DNA of 6,202 nucleotides from Caulobacter sp. (GTDB taxonomy: Bacteria > Pseudomonadota > Alphaproteobacteria > Caulobacterales > Caulobacteraceae), in assembly GCA_028291125.1 (NCBI GenBank), contig JAQGIN010000317.1, positions 1 to 6,202 on the forward strand, written 5' to 3'. The position numbers and the translations under genes were made by a program. A model generated the notes under the pieces. The model was not told the DNA's origin, ran no database searches, and was given only the letters and a program-made list of their open reading frames with translations. This document shows positions 1-6,200 of this stretch, one piece after another. Positions within the stretch are counted from its first letter, which is position 1; every line of letters begins with the position of its first letter.

Positions 1-3
1 CGC

Positions 4-24
4 CGGCTAACGACTTATCAGCCG
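4..24. promoter_or_regulatory. Putative LysR-type operator (T-N11-A box)
   Basis: Arms CGGCT (4-8) and AGCCG (20-24) are perfect reverse complements separated by exactly 11 bases, so the inner T and A form the T-N11-A motif known for LysR-family binding sites. The site is centred about 33 bp before the ATG of the LysR gene at 47, the normal place for an autoregulatory site. LysR regulators often share such a site with a divergently transcribed target; that gene would start left of the window and cannot be seen. The match is sequence-based; binding is inferred. The 5-bp arms with an 11-base loop are too weak to suggest a terminator. Confidence 0.5.
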
Positions 25-46
25 AAGTTCTGTGAGGTTTGATCAC

Positions 47-949
47 ATGGCTCGGCGCTCCCTGCCTCCGCTGAACGGCCTGCGCGCCTTCGAGGCGTTC
101 GGACGCCATGGCCGCATGACCCTGGCGGCCGACGAGCTGTGCGTCACCCACGGCGCGATCAGCCGCCAGATCCGCCAGCTGGAATTGCATCTGGGCGTGG
201 CCCTGACCGAGGGGCCCAAGAGCCGGCTGCGCCTGACCGAGGCTGGCCTGCGCCTGGCCCAGGGCCTGACCGAGGCCCTCGACCAGATCGACGCCGTCCT
301 GCCGCGCCAGGTCCAGGCCGAGCCGCGGACCCTACAGGTCTCCTGCCTGCCGACCTTCGCCATGAAGTGGCTGATCCCCCGCCTGCCGGCTTTCGTCGCC
401 CAGCACCCCGACACCCCGGTGCGGATCAGCGAATCGAGCGGGCCGTTCGACTTCCGGGCCGACGGCGTCGACCTGGCCATCCGCATGCGCGGGGTCGAGC
501 CGTCACCCGACGCCGACGTCACCCCGTTCCTCGACCACTATATCGGCCCGGTGCTGTCGCCCGAGCTGGCCGGTGGCGGGCCGCCGACCCTGGAGGCTCT
601 GGGCCGGCTGCCGCGACTGCACACCCGCACCTTTCCGGGCAGCTGGACGGAGTGGGAGACCCAGGCCGGGGCGCGGCTGCCGCCGGCCCCGATCGACCGC
701 GAGTTCGACCACTATTTCTACATGATCGAGGCCGCCGCCGCCGGGCTGGGCGTGGCCATGGGCCCGTGGGCCTTCGTCGAGCGCGACCTGGCCAGCGGCC
801 GGCTGATCGCGCCGCTGGGCCTGATCCGCGGCCTGCCGCGGGTCTGCGCCCTGACGCCCCGCGGCCAGGCCAGCCCGGCCGCCCGCCGCTTTCGCGACTG
901 GCTGGTGGCCGCGGGCGCGGCCAGCCCGCCGCCGCCGGGCGCCGTATAG
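47..949 (+). CDS. LysR-family transcriptional regulator, GcvA-like
   Basis: A DNA-binding regulator of the LysR family, 300 residues, the usual length. The N-terminal winged helix-turn-helix spans about residues 7-66: PPLNGLRAFEAF opens it, and the helix-turn-helix is about 24-46 (MTLAADEL, then VTHGAISRQIRQLE). A linker helix follows, then the effector-binding domain from about 95 to 285, opening with LQVSCLPTFAMKWLIPRLPAF, the pattern of the GcvA/AmpR-like subgroup. A GTG at 32 is in frame, but I prefer the ATG at 47, because GAGG at 34-37 lies 9 bases before it and the protein then begins MARRSLPPLN as relatives do. GcvA itself controls glycine cleavage, but many members of this subgroup have other targets, so the regulon is unknown. 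A T-N11-A operator sits just upstream, suggesting autoregulation and a divergent target off the window. The family call is firm; the effector is not known. Confidence 0.93.
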   Translation: MARRSLPPLNGLRAFEAFGRHGRMTLAADELCVTHGAISRQIRQLELHLGVALTEGPKSRLRLTEAGLRLAQGLTEALDQIDAVLPRQVQAEPRTLQVSCLPTFAMKWLIPRLPAFVAQHPDTPVRISESSGPFDFRADGVDLAIRMRGVEPSPDADVTPFLDHYIGPVLSPELAGGGPPTLEALGRLPRLHTRTFPGSWTEWETQAGARLPPAPIDREFDHYFYMIEAAAAGLGVAMGPWAFVERDLASGRLIAPLGLIRGLPRVCALTPRGQASPAARRFRDWLVAAGAASPPPPGAV

Positions 950-952
950 CGC

Positions 953-980
953 TTGCCACCTCGCGCCAGATGGCTAGGTT
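953..980 (+). promoter_or_regulatory. Putative housekeeping promoter for the DUF3126 gene
   Basis: TTGCCA (953-958) and TAGGTT (975-980) are separated by 16 bases. The -10 is part of GCTAGGTT (973-980), resembling the GCTAnnnT style of Caulobacter sigma-73 promoters. The -35 begins 3 bases after the LysR stop codon, and transcription would start near 987, giving a 5' leader of about 40 bases before the GTG at 1028. This would let the DUF3126 gene be expressed independently of the LysR gene. Prediction by motif only. Confidence 0.4.
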
Positions 981-1027
981 CCGGCCGTAGCGCGCACGGC
1001 GCCCAACCTTCGAGCAGGAGCCTCCTC

Positions 1028-1234
1028 GTGGACGCCACAGCCATCGCCAAGATCGAAGCCCACCTCAAGCGCACCTTCGGAAATCCCCACATCGCCCTGA
1101 AGGCCCGCCCCAAGCAGAAGGATTCGGCCGAGGTCGAAGTGTCCGGCGAATTCATCGGCGTCGTCTTCCAGGACGAGGACGAGGACGGCTCGTTCATGTT
1201 CGAAATGGCGATCCTGGCCGAAGATTTGGAATAG
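1028..1234 (+). CDS. DUF3126 family small protein
   Basis: A 68-residue acidic protein that I recognise as DUF3126, a small conserved family of alphaproteobacteria with no assigned function. The body reads as a compact alpha/beta domain: a helix at about 2-14 (DATAIAKIEAHLKRTF), then a strand, then AEVEVSGEFIGVVFQDEDEDGSFMFEMAIL, which looks like a beta-hairpin sheet with an acidic turn (DEDEDG, about 48-53), ending in the family-like tail AEDLE. The start is the GTG at 1028, because AGGAG at 1016-1020 lies 7 bases before it; an ATG-initiated extension from 953 would add 25 residues of low-complexity, non-conserved sequence and would overlap the likely promoter. There is no signal peptide or membrane segment, so it should be cytosolic. 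It stands alone, downstream of but probably not co-transcribed with the LysR gene, and ends 6 bases before the large palindrome. Function unknown. Confidence 0.85.
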   Translation: MDATAIAKIEAHLKRTFGNPHIALKARPKQKDSAEVEVSGEFIGVVFQDEDEDGSFMFEMAILAEDLE

Positions 1235-1240
1235 ATAGAA

Positions 1241-1307
1241 GGGGACACACACTCACCCCGAAGGCCTGTTTCATCGAGGCGCGGCCGGGGGGTGAGTGTG
1301 TGTCCCC
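1241..1307. repeat. Perfect 19-bp inverted repeat; palindromic element or two-way terminator
   Basis: The left arm at 1241-1259 (GGGGACACACACTCACCCC) is matched exactly by its reverse complement at 1289-1307. The arms enclose a 29-base centre that has a further GGCC/GGCC pairing (1263-1266 with 1283-1286). It begins 6 bases after the DUF3126 stop and ends 12 bases before the MFS stop, so it fills the gap between two convergent genes. A 19-bp stem could stop transcription from both sides, though neither side has a clear T-run, so an intrinsic rho-independent terminator is not certain. The length and perfection exceed what a plain terminator needs, and the motif looks like a dispersed REP-like or MITE-like palindrome. 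No target-site duplication is visible at the edges. The structure is certain; its role is inferred. Confidence 0.85.
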
Positions 1308-1319
1308 GCTCTTGTGACC

Positions 1320-2588
1320 CTAGGCGGCGACCGCCGCCTTCATCGTCGGTCGCCGCACCATCAGCGACGCCGCCGCCGCCACGAAGGCGGCCGTCCCGGC
1401 CAGGACGAAGGCTTCCAGATAGCGGCCCTGGGTGGCGCGGACGATGCCGGCGCCAATCGCCGCCGTCGCCGCCCCGGCCTGGTGGCCGGCGGCGATCCAG
1501 CCGAACACGATCGGCCCGTCGCGGTCGCCGAACGCCTCGGTGGCCAGACGCACGGTCGGTGGCACCGTGGCGATCCAGTCCAGGCCGTAGAACACCGCGA
1601 ACATCGACAGGCTGACCACCGAGAAGTCCGAATAGGGCAGCAGGATCAGCGACAGGCCACGCAGGGCGTAATAGGCGCACAACAGCTTGCGCGGGTCGTA
1701 GCGGTCGGTCAGCCAGCCCGACAGGGTGGTGCCGACCAGGTCGAACAATCCCATCAAGGCCAGCAGGCCGGCGGCCCGGGTCTCGGGCAGGCCGCGGTCG
1801 GCGCACATCGCGATCATGTGCACCCCGATCAGGCCGTTGGTGGTCAGGCCGCAGACGAAGAAGCCGGCGAACAGCAGCCAGAAGGTGCGGGTGCGCGCCG
1901 CCCGGCGCAGGGCCTGGAAGGCGTAGGTCAGGGCGTTGGCGGCCGAGGCGGCCGGCGGGGCGACATAGTCTTCGCCGGCCCCGTACGGGGTGTGGCCAAT
2001 GGCGGCCGGCCGCTCGGGCAGCAGCAGCCAGACCAGCGGCGCCAGTAGAGCGCAGACCCCGGCCACGATCAGCACCACCGGTCGCCAGCCGCCGTGCTCG
2101 GCGACATAGGCCATGGCCGGCAGAAAGATCAGCGAACCGGTGGCGGTGCTGGCGGTCAGCACGCCCATGACCAGGCCGCGATGGGTGACGAACCAGCGAT
2201 TGACCACCGTGGCGGCCAGCACCATGGCCACCGCCCCGCTGCCGACCCCGGCCATCACCCCCCAGGTGGCGACATACTGCCAGGGCTCGCGCATCAGCGC
2301 CGACAGGCCGGTGGAGACGCTCATCAACAGCAGGGCCAGGGTGACGGTGCGGCGCACCCCGAACGAGGTCATCAAGGCCGCCGCGAACGGCCCGGTCAGG
2401 CCGTACAGGAAGATGCCAATCCCGGCCGCCAGCGACACCGCGCCGCGATTCCAGCCGAAGGCCTGCTCCAGCGGGATCATCAGCACGCCCGGGGCCGAGC
2501 GCAGGCCGGCCGCGGCCAGCAGGGCCAGGAAGACGACGCCGGCGACGACGAAGGCGTAGTTCTGGCCGAACGGCCGACGGAGGGTCAT
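1320..2588 (-). CDS. Major facilitator superfamily transporter, probable efflux or organic-anion permease
   Basis: A 422-residue inner-membrane carrier of the MFS type, with about 12 hydrophobic segments: six in residues 10-190, a polar loop at about 190-232 between the two bundles, and six in 235-412. Seen motifs include NRWFVTHRGLVMGV (130-143), typical of MFS members near the monocarboxylate/OFA group, and the motif A form GWLTDRYDPRK (291-301) between helices 8 and 9. In the first half the motif A loop is reduced to SFGVRR (75-80), lacking the usual Asp. The ATG at 2588 must be the start: an in-frame TAA lies at 2595-2597. No Shine-Dalgarno sequence is visible before it. The gene is divergent from a TetR repressor, with operator sequence reaching to within 2 bases of the start codon, so repression by that protein is likely. 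The substrate is unknown; a toxic or drug-like compound is inferred from the TetR partner. Confidence 0.92.
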   Translation of the reverse strand: MTLRRPFGQNYAFVVAGVVFLALLAAAGLRSAPGVLMIPLEQAFGWNRGAVSLAAGIGIFLYGLTGPFAAALMTSFGVRRTVTLALLLMSVSTGLSALMREPWQYVATWGVMAGVGSGAVAMVLAATVVNRWFVTHRGLVMGVLTASTATGSLIFLPAMAYVAEHGGWRPVVLIVAGVCALLAPLVWLLLPERPAAIGHTPYGAGEDYVAPPAASAANALTYAFQALRRAARTRTFWLLFAGFFVCGLTTNGLIGVHMIAMCADRGLPETRAAGLLALMGLFDLVGTTLSGWLTDRYDPRKLLCAYYALRGLSLILLPYSDFSVVSLSMFAVFYGLDWIATVPPTVRLATEAFGDRDGPIVFGWIAAGHQAGAATAAIGAGIVRATQGRYLEAFVLAGTAAFVAAAASLMVRRPTMKAAVAA

Positions 2589-2590
2589 GG

Positions 2591-2647
2591 GATGTTACCG
2601 CTCGGTACGTTGCATTTCGTGAGCTATACGTACCGGTAGGTAACATC
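2591..2647. promoter_or_regulatory. Dual inverted TetR operators in the divergent promoter region
   Basis: Two sites of form TACC-N4-GGTA lie here: 2596-2607 (spacer gctc) and 2631-2642 (spacer ggta), with centres 35 bp apart. The flanks match in inverted orientation: site 1 reads GTTACC-N4-GGTACG and site 2 reads CGTACC-N4-GGTAAC. Taken together, 2591-2610 and 2628-2647 form a 20-base inverted repeat with 17 matching positions; the three mismatches are confined to the central spacer. Each site is the right size for one TetR dimer, and the TACC-N4-GGTA form resembles the NemR-type box as I recall it. One site borders the MFS start and the other the TetR leader, so each gene could have its own operator. 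The +-strand GCTATAC at 2623-2629 may be a -10 for the TetR gene, but I cannot pair it with a good -35. Confidence 0.65.
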
Positions 2648-2657
2648 GTCAAGGTCC

Positions 2658-3254
2658 ATGTCGAACACCGGTCCTGAAATCCTCGATCCCGCCCCGCCCC
2701 GCGCCGCCGAACGCATCCTGCAGGCGGCGCGCAAGCTGTTCTACAGCGACGGCATCCGCGCCGTCGGCGTCGAGGAGATCGTCGCCCGGGCCGGGGTCAC
2801 CAAGCCCAGCCTTTATCGCGGCTTCGGTTCGAAGGACGAGCTGGTGGTGGCGGTGCTGAAACAGACCGAGGCCGATTTCTGGGCCCGGTTCGAGCTTTCG
2901 GTCGAGGCCCATCCGGGCGATGCGCGGGCCCAGATCCGCGACTTCTTCAAGGGCCTGGCCGGGCGCTCGACCAAGGCCGACCACCGCGGCTGCGGCCTCA
3001 GCAATGCCATGGTCGAATATCCCGAACCGGAACACGGCGCCCACCAGGTGGCGCTGAGCCACAAGCGTGACCTGCGCGCCCGGCTGCGGGCGCTGGCGGC
3101 GGAGATGGGCGCGCGCGACGCCGACGGCCTCGGGGACGCCCTGCTGCTGCTGATCGAGGGGGCCTATCTGTCCAGCCAGATCTTCGGGGCCGGCGGACCG
3201 TCGGGCGTGGTGGCCAAGGCCGCCGAGGCGTTGATGGACGCGGCGCTGGGCTAG
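2658..3254 (+). CDS. TetR/AcrR-family transcriptional repressor
   Basis: A 198-residue one-domain-plus-ligand-domain repressor. The N-terminal TetR DNA-binding domain covers about residues 16-62 (AAERILQAARKLFYSDGIRAVGVEEIVARAGVTK then PSLYRGFGSKDEL), with the recognition helix-turn-helix near 38-57. The remaining helices form the ligand and dimer domain. It contains HRGCGLSNAMVEYP (109-122), the pattern common to NemR-like TetR proteins; C112 is the only cysteine in the protein. The start ATG at 2658 is fixed by an in-frame TAG at 2637-2639; AAGG at 2651-2654 is a weak, closely spaced ribosome-binding site. The gene is divergent from an MFS transporter and the spacer has two matching inverted operators, so self-repression and repression of the transporter are expected. 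The inducer is unknown. It converges on the DUF4350 gene with a 16-bp gap. Confidence 0.93.
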   Translation: MSNTGPEILDPAPPRAAERILQAARKLFYSDGIRAVGVEEIVARAGVTKPSLYRGFGSKDELVVAVLKQTEADFWARFELSVEAHPGDARAQIRDFFKGLAGRSTKADHRGCGLSNAMVEYPEPEHGAHQVALSHKRDLRARLRALAAEMGARDADGLGDALLLLIEGAYLSSQIFGAGGPSGVVAKAAEALMDAALG

Positions 3255-3286
3255 GCCGCCGCCGAGCCGCTCAAGGGCGGCGGGCC
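3254..3286. terminator. Possible GC-rich hairpin at the TetR / DUF4350 convergent junction
   Basis: GGCCGCCGCC (3254-3263) can pair with GGCGGC (3276-3281) and GGCC (3283-3286), leaving G3282 bulged and a 12-base loop. It sits exactly where two convergent genes end, so it could limit read-through either way. There is no T-run on either side, and part of it lies within the end of the DUF4350 coding sequence. In such GC-rich DNA this may be chance. Confidence 0.25.
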
Positions 3287-4170
3287 AGCCAGTGCAGCAC
3301 GTTCAGGATCAGCGGTCGGTTCTGCTCGGCGCGCTCGGCGTTGAAGCCCATGCGCCGCGCGCCGTCGGGGCCGGCGACCTGGGCGGTGAACATCGCCGCC
3401 TCGCCGGCCACCACCACCCGCCCTGAGCCGACCTCGAGGGTGGCGAGACGAAGGTCGGCGGCCGTGGCGGGCCGCTTGGGCGCGTCGTCGAATTTCCAGG
3501 CCACCGCCGGCGCGATGATCTGAAACCGGCCATCGAGCGTCAGCACCGGCGTCGCGGTCGGCGCCTTGAAGGCCGAACCGGTGAAGGACTGCACCGAGGT
3601 CAGGCCCTGGGTGAGGGGACTGTCATGCATGCGGCTGTTGGCGCGGGAGAAGGTCTCCGGGCCCTGGCCTTCGATGGCGAAGGCGTTGTCGAACGTCACG
3701 CCGAAGGCGGCGGCCAAGTCGCCGGCCGCTCCGGCGAACGGCATGTGGTCGGCGATCAGCAACAGCGCGCCGCCTCGCTGGACCCAGGCCTTGATGGCGG
3801 CGATCTCCTCGGGTGTGAAGGCCGAGGGCGTTGGCAGCTGCCAGCTCTCGACATTCGACGCCGCCAGCGGATTGGCGATCACCAGGATGTCGATCGGCTT
3901 GAGGACGTCCAGCGTGATCGCGCCGGTGACCTCGCCGATCCGAAAACCGTCCTTGCTCAGCAGCCGCGCGAAGGGGTTGTAGCCGCCGCGGGCGGTGTGG
4001 AAGTCGTGGTGAGCGGCGTCGATGGCCACCAACGGCCCGGCGTCGGCGGCCCAGGTCGGATGGGCCACCGAGACGTCGGCCTTGGGGTCCGGGCGTTGCT
4101 GGGCCCAGGCCGCCGGAGCGGTCGCCAAAATCCCGGCCAGGCCGAGCCCCAGGGCGTCACCAACGCGCAT
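3271..4170 (-). CDS. Secreted DUF4350 domain protein (glutamine amidotransferase-like fold)
   Basis: A 299-residue protein with an N-terminal signal peptide: a hydrophobic core in residues 6-21 and a probable AWA/QQ cleavage site after A23, so the mature protein should be periplasmic. There is no lipobox cysteine. The body matches the DUF4350 style, related in fold to class I glutamine amidotransferase-like domains: LVAIDAAHHDFHT (47-59), a first strand-loop DILVIANPL (94-102), then FTPEEIAAIKAWVQRGGALLLIADHMPF (118-145), a helix plus strand ending in an ADH turn, and GRVVVAGEAAMFTAQ near the C-terminus. It ends LNVLHWLARRP, as relatives do. No Cys-His catalytic dyad is evident, so enzymatic activity is doubtful. 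The ATG at 4170 has GGAGG (4176-4180) 5 bases upstream. It lies 38 bases after the OPT transporter with no terminator between, so they probably form one operon. Function unknown; binding or presenting an OPT substrate is speculation. Confidence 0.82.
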   Translation of the reverse strand: MRVGDALGLGLAGILATAPAAWAQQRPDPKADVSVAHPTWAADAGPLVAIDAAHHDFHTARGGYNPFARLLSKDGFRIGEVTGAITLDVLKPIDILVIANPLAASNVESWQLPTPSAFTPEEIAAIKAWVQRGGALLLIADHMPFAGAAGDLAAAFGVTFDNAFAIEGQGPETFSRANSRMHDSPLTQGLTSVQSFTGSAFKAPTATPVLTLDGRFQIIAPAVAWKFDDAPKRPATAADLRLATLEVGSGRVVVAGEAAMFTAQVAGPDGARRMGFNAERAEQNRPLILNVLHWLARRP

Positions 4171-4208
4171 CGAAGCCTCCGTGCCGACAACGGCCCAGCG
4201 CCGCGTCC

Positions 4209-6200
4209 CTAGACCTTGTCGATCCGCGCCGCCGCCCGTCGCGCCCAGCCGTAGAGGCCGAACACCACCGCCGCGGCCGCCACCAGGGCCAGGATCATGC
4301 CGGTGAGTTCGGGCGGGGCGAAGGGTACGGCCAGCGGCGCGCCCTTGTTGCTGGCGACGATCAGGGCGGCTAGGGCGACGTTGAACAGGCTCTCGCCGAC
4401 GATGAAGCCCGAGGCGATCAGCACGCCCAGACGCTTGGCCGGTTCGGCCTGGCGGTCGCCGGCCACCATCTTGTCGTAGAACCAGCCGACCAGCGCCCCC
4501 ACCACCACCGGCGCGGTGACGGTGCTGGGCAGGTAGATGGCCAGGCCGACGCCCAGGGGCGGCAGGCTGAGCCGGCCGGCGCTGGTCTTGCGCAGGAGGG
4601 CGTCGACGGCGACCAAGGCCGCGCCGATCAGCGCCCCGACGCCCAGCAGGCCCCAGTCGAGATTGCCGCCCAGCACGCCCTTGGCCAGGGTCGAGATCAG
4701 GGTCGCCTGCGGGGCGTCCAGCGGGGTCGATCCCGCCACGGTGGTCAGGTTGGCGGCGCCCGAGAAGCCGTTCGAGCGGTTCAGAAGCTCCAGCACGAAG
4801 GGGATGACGATCGCGCCGGCCACCACGCCGATGACCAAGCCGACCTGCTGCTTCCACGGCGTGGCGTCGACCAACTGGCCGGTCTTGAGGTCCTGTAGAT
4901 TGTCGTTGGCGACCACGGCCACGGCCAGGACGACGGTGGTGACATAGAGGGCGTAGGCGACCAGGGCCTTGGTGACGTCCGGGCCGATCAGGCCGCGGCC
5001 GGCCATGCCGACCATCAGCGCCGCGCCGAGCACGGTGAGGATGGCGATGCCGGACACCGGGCTGTTGGACGAGCCGATCAGGCCGGCCATGTAGCCGCAG
5101 ACGGCGGCGGCCAGCAGGCCGGCGATCAGCACATAGCCGATGCCGATGGCCACCAGCGGCACGGTCAGGCTGGCGATCGGGCCGCCGACCAGGAACTGCG
5201 CCAGGAACCAGCCGGCCGGGGCCAGCAGCAGCAGCGACACCAGGCCGACGATGCCGATCGGAATGTCCTGCTCGACGCGCGGCGGGGCTTCGCCGCCGGC
5301 CTTGCGTAGCTTGCCGGCGTCCAGCGCCGAGACCAGGCCGGCCCAGATCGGCGCGACCAGCTTGCCCAGGGTCCAGATGGCGGCCGCGCCGATGACGCCG
5401 GCCCCCATGAAGCGGACCTCGGTCTTCCAGATCGTCAGGGCGTGGGTGGCGGCGCCGACGCCGGCCATCGGATGCAGGGTGGTCATCACCGGCACCAGCA
5501 CGCCCCAGGCGATGGATAGGCCGGTGAACATGGCGACGCCGACGGTGATGCCCATCAGATGGCCCGCGCCCATCAGGGCCAGCGAGCTGGAGGCGCCCAG
5601 GCCGGTGGCTCCGACCGCGCCGAACTTGAAATAGCCCGCCACCTCGGCGGCGAAGATCTTGGCGGCGGCCAGGGCGGCGAAGCCGGCCGAGGCGACGGTG
5701 CCGGCGAGCACGGCCCACAACCCGGCCTGGCCCTCGGCGGCGCCTTCGCGCGAGCCGGTGCCGACCTTCAGCACCTCGGCGGCGGCGACGCCTTCCGGAT
5801 AGGGCAGGTCGGAATTGGTCACCAGGGCCCGGCGCAGAGGGATGGTGTACATCACGCCCAGAATGCCGCCGACCACGCAGGCGCCGAAGGTGGGCAGGAA
5901 CGGCACCTGGGCCCACCAGCCGATCATCAGCAGGCCGGGCAGCACGAAGATCACCGACGACAGCGTCCCCGCCGCCGAGGCGATGGTCTGGACGATGTTG
6001 TTTTCCTGGATGGTGGCGGTCTTGAAGCCGCGCAGCAGGGCCATGGAGATCACCGCCGCCGGGATCGAGGTGGCGAAGGTCAGGCCGACCTTGAGGCCGA
6101 GATAGACCTGGGCCGCGGTGAACACCACGGTGATCAGGATGCCGAGGAGCACGCCCCGGATGGTGAACTCCGAACGCGGGGCGGAGGCGGTGTCGGCCAT
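4209..6200 (-). CDS. OPT-family oligopeptide transporter
   Basis: A 663-residue polytopic inner-membrane permease of the oligopeptide transporter (OPT) superfamily, whose bacterial members are thought to move peptides or metal-chelate compounds with protons; few have been tested. The sequence is hydrophobic throughout with about 14-16 membrane segments, beginning at residue 15. Recognised family stretches are AAQVYLGLKVGLTFATSIPAAVIS (29-52), QENNIVQTIASAAGTLSS (65-82), LPYPEGVAAAEVL (132-144), IGSSNSPVSG (375-384), NDNLQDLKTGQLV (432-444) and ASGFIVGESLFNV (596-608), so both halves are intact. The length is normal for the bacterial branch. The start ATG at 6200 gives MADTASAPRSEFTIRGV, a natural beginning; its ribosome-binding site and promoter lie outside the window, so an upstream start cannot be fully excluded. 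It is first in a probable operon with a secreted DUF4350 protein. The substrate cannot be read from the sequence. Confidence 0.94.
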   Translation of the reverse strand: MADTASAPRSEFTIRGVLLGILITVVFTAAQVYLGLKVGLTFATSIPAAVISMALLRGFKTATIQENNIVQTIASAAGTLSSVIFVLPGLLMIGWWAQVPFLPTFGACVVGGILGVMYTIPLRRALVTNSDLPYPEGVAAAEVLKVGTGSREGAAEGQAGLWAVLAGTVASAGFAALAAAKIFAAEVAGYFKFGAVGATGLGASSSLALMGAGHLMGITVGVAMFTGLSIAWGVLVPVMTTLHPMAGVGAATHALTIWKTEVRFMGAGVIGAAAIWTLGKLVAPIWAGLVSALDAGKLRKAGGEAPPRVEQDIPIGIVGLVSLLLLAPAGWFLAQFLVGGPIASLTVPLVAIGIGYVLIAGLLAAAVCGYMAGLIGSSNSPVSGIAILTVLGAALMVGMAGRGLIGPDVTKALVAYALYVTTVVLAVAVVANDNLQDLKTGQLVDATPWKQQVGLVIGVVAGAIVIPFVLELLNRSNGFSGAANLTTVAGSTPLDAPQATLISTLAKGVLGGNLDWGLLGVGALIGAALVAVDALLRKTSAGRLSLPPLGVGLAIYLPSTVTAPVVVGALVGWFYDKMVAGDRQAEPAKRLGVLIASGFIVGESLFNVALAALIVASNKGAPLAVPFAPPELTGMILALVAAAAVVFGLYGWARRAAARIDKV

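Noticed and set aside
907..922. Short GGCCGCG / CGCGGCC hairpin near the end of the LysR gene
   Set aside because: It lies inside coding sequence, the loop is only 2 bases and there is no T-run; likely chance in GC-rich DNA.
139..990. A 283-codon + strand frame overlapping the LysR gene
   Set aside because: Pro/Arg/Gly-rich composition typical of a GC-rich shadow frame; the LysR reading shows clear family sequence over the same bases.
1231..1317. Target-site duplication flanking the 67-bp palindrome
   Set aside because: The 10 bases on the left (atagatagaa) and right (gctcttgtga) do not match, so recent transposon insertion is not supported.
2610..2630. TTGCAT (2610-2615) with TATACG (2625-2630) as a TetR promoter
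   Set aside because: The spacer is only 9 bases, too short for a normal sigma-70-type promoter, so only a possible -10 is mentioned with the operator entry.
1296..2639. Several + strand frames antisense to the MFS gene, rich in Gln/Gly/His/Arg
   Set aside because: They mirror the MFS codons, show no recognisable domain, and lack ribosome-binding sites; the MFS reading has membrane segments and family motifs.
718..2652. A 644-codon open frame on the - strand running across the MFS gene, the palindrome, the DUF3126 gene and the LysR end
   Set aside because: It is out of frame with the MFS gene, its translation is Arg/Pro/Gly-rich with no domain-like sequence, and it runs antisense through two clear genes. 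Long empty frames are expected at this GC content.
4171..5916. Upstream extension of the DUF4350 frame, which would give an 881-residue protein
   Set aside because: The extension is an Arg/Gly-rich shadow of the OPT gene in another frame. The signal peptide and the GGAGG site mark the start at 4170.
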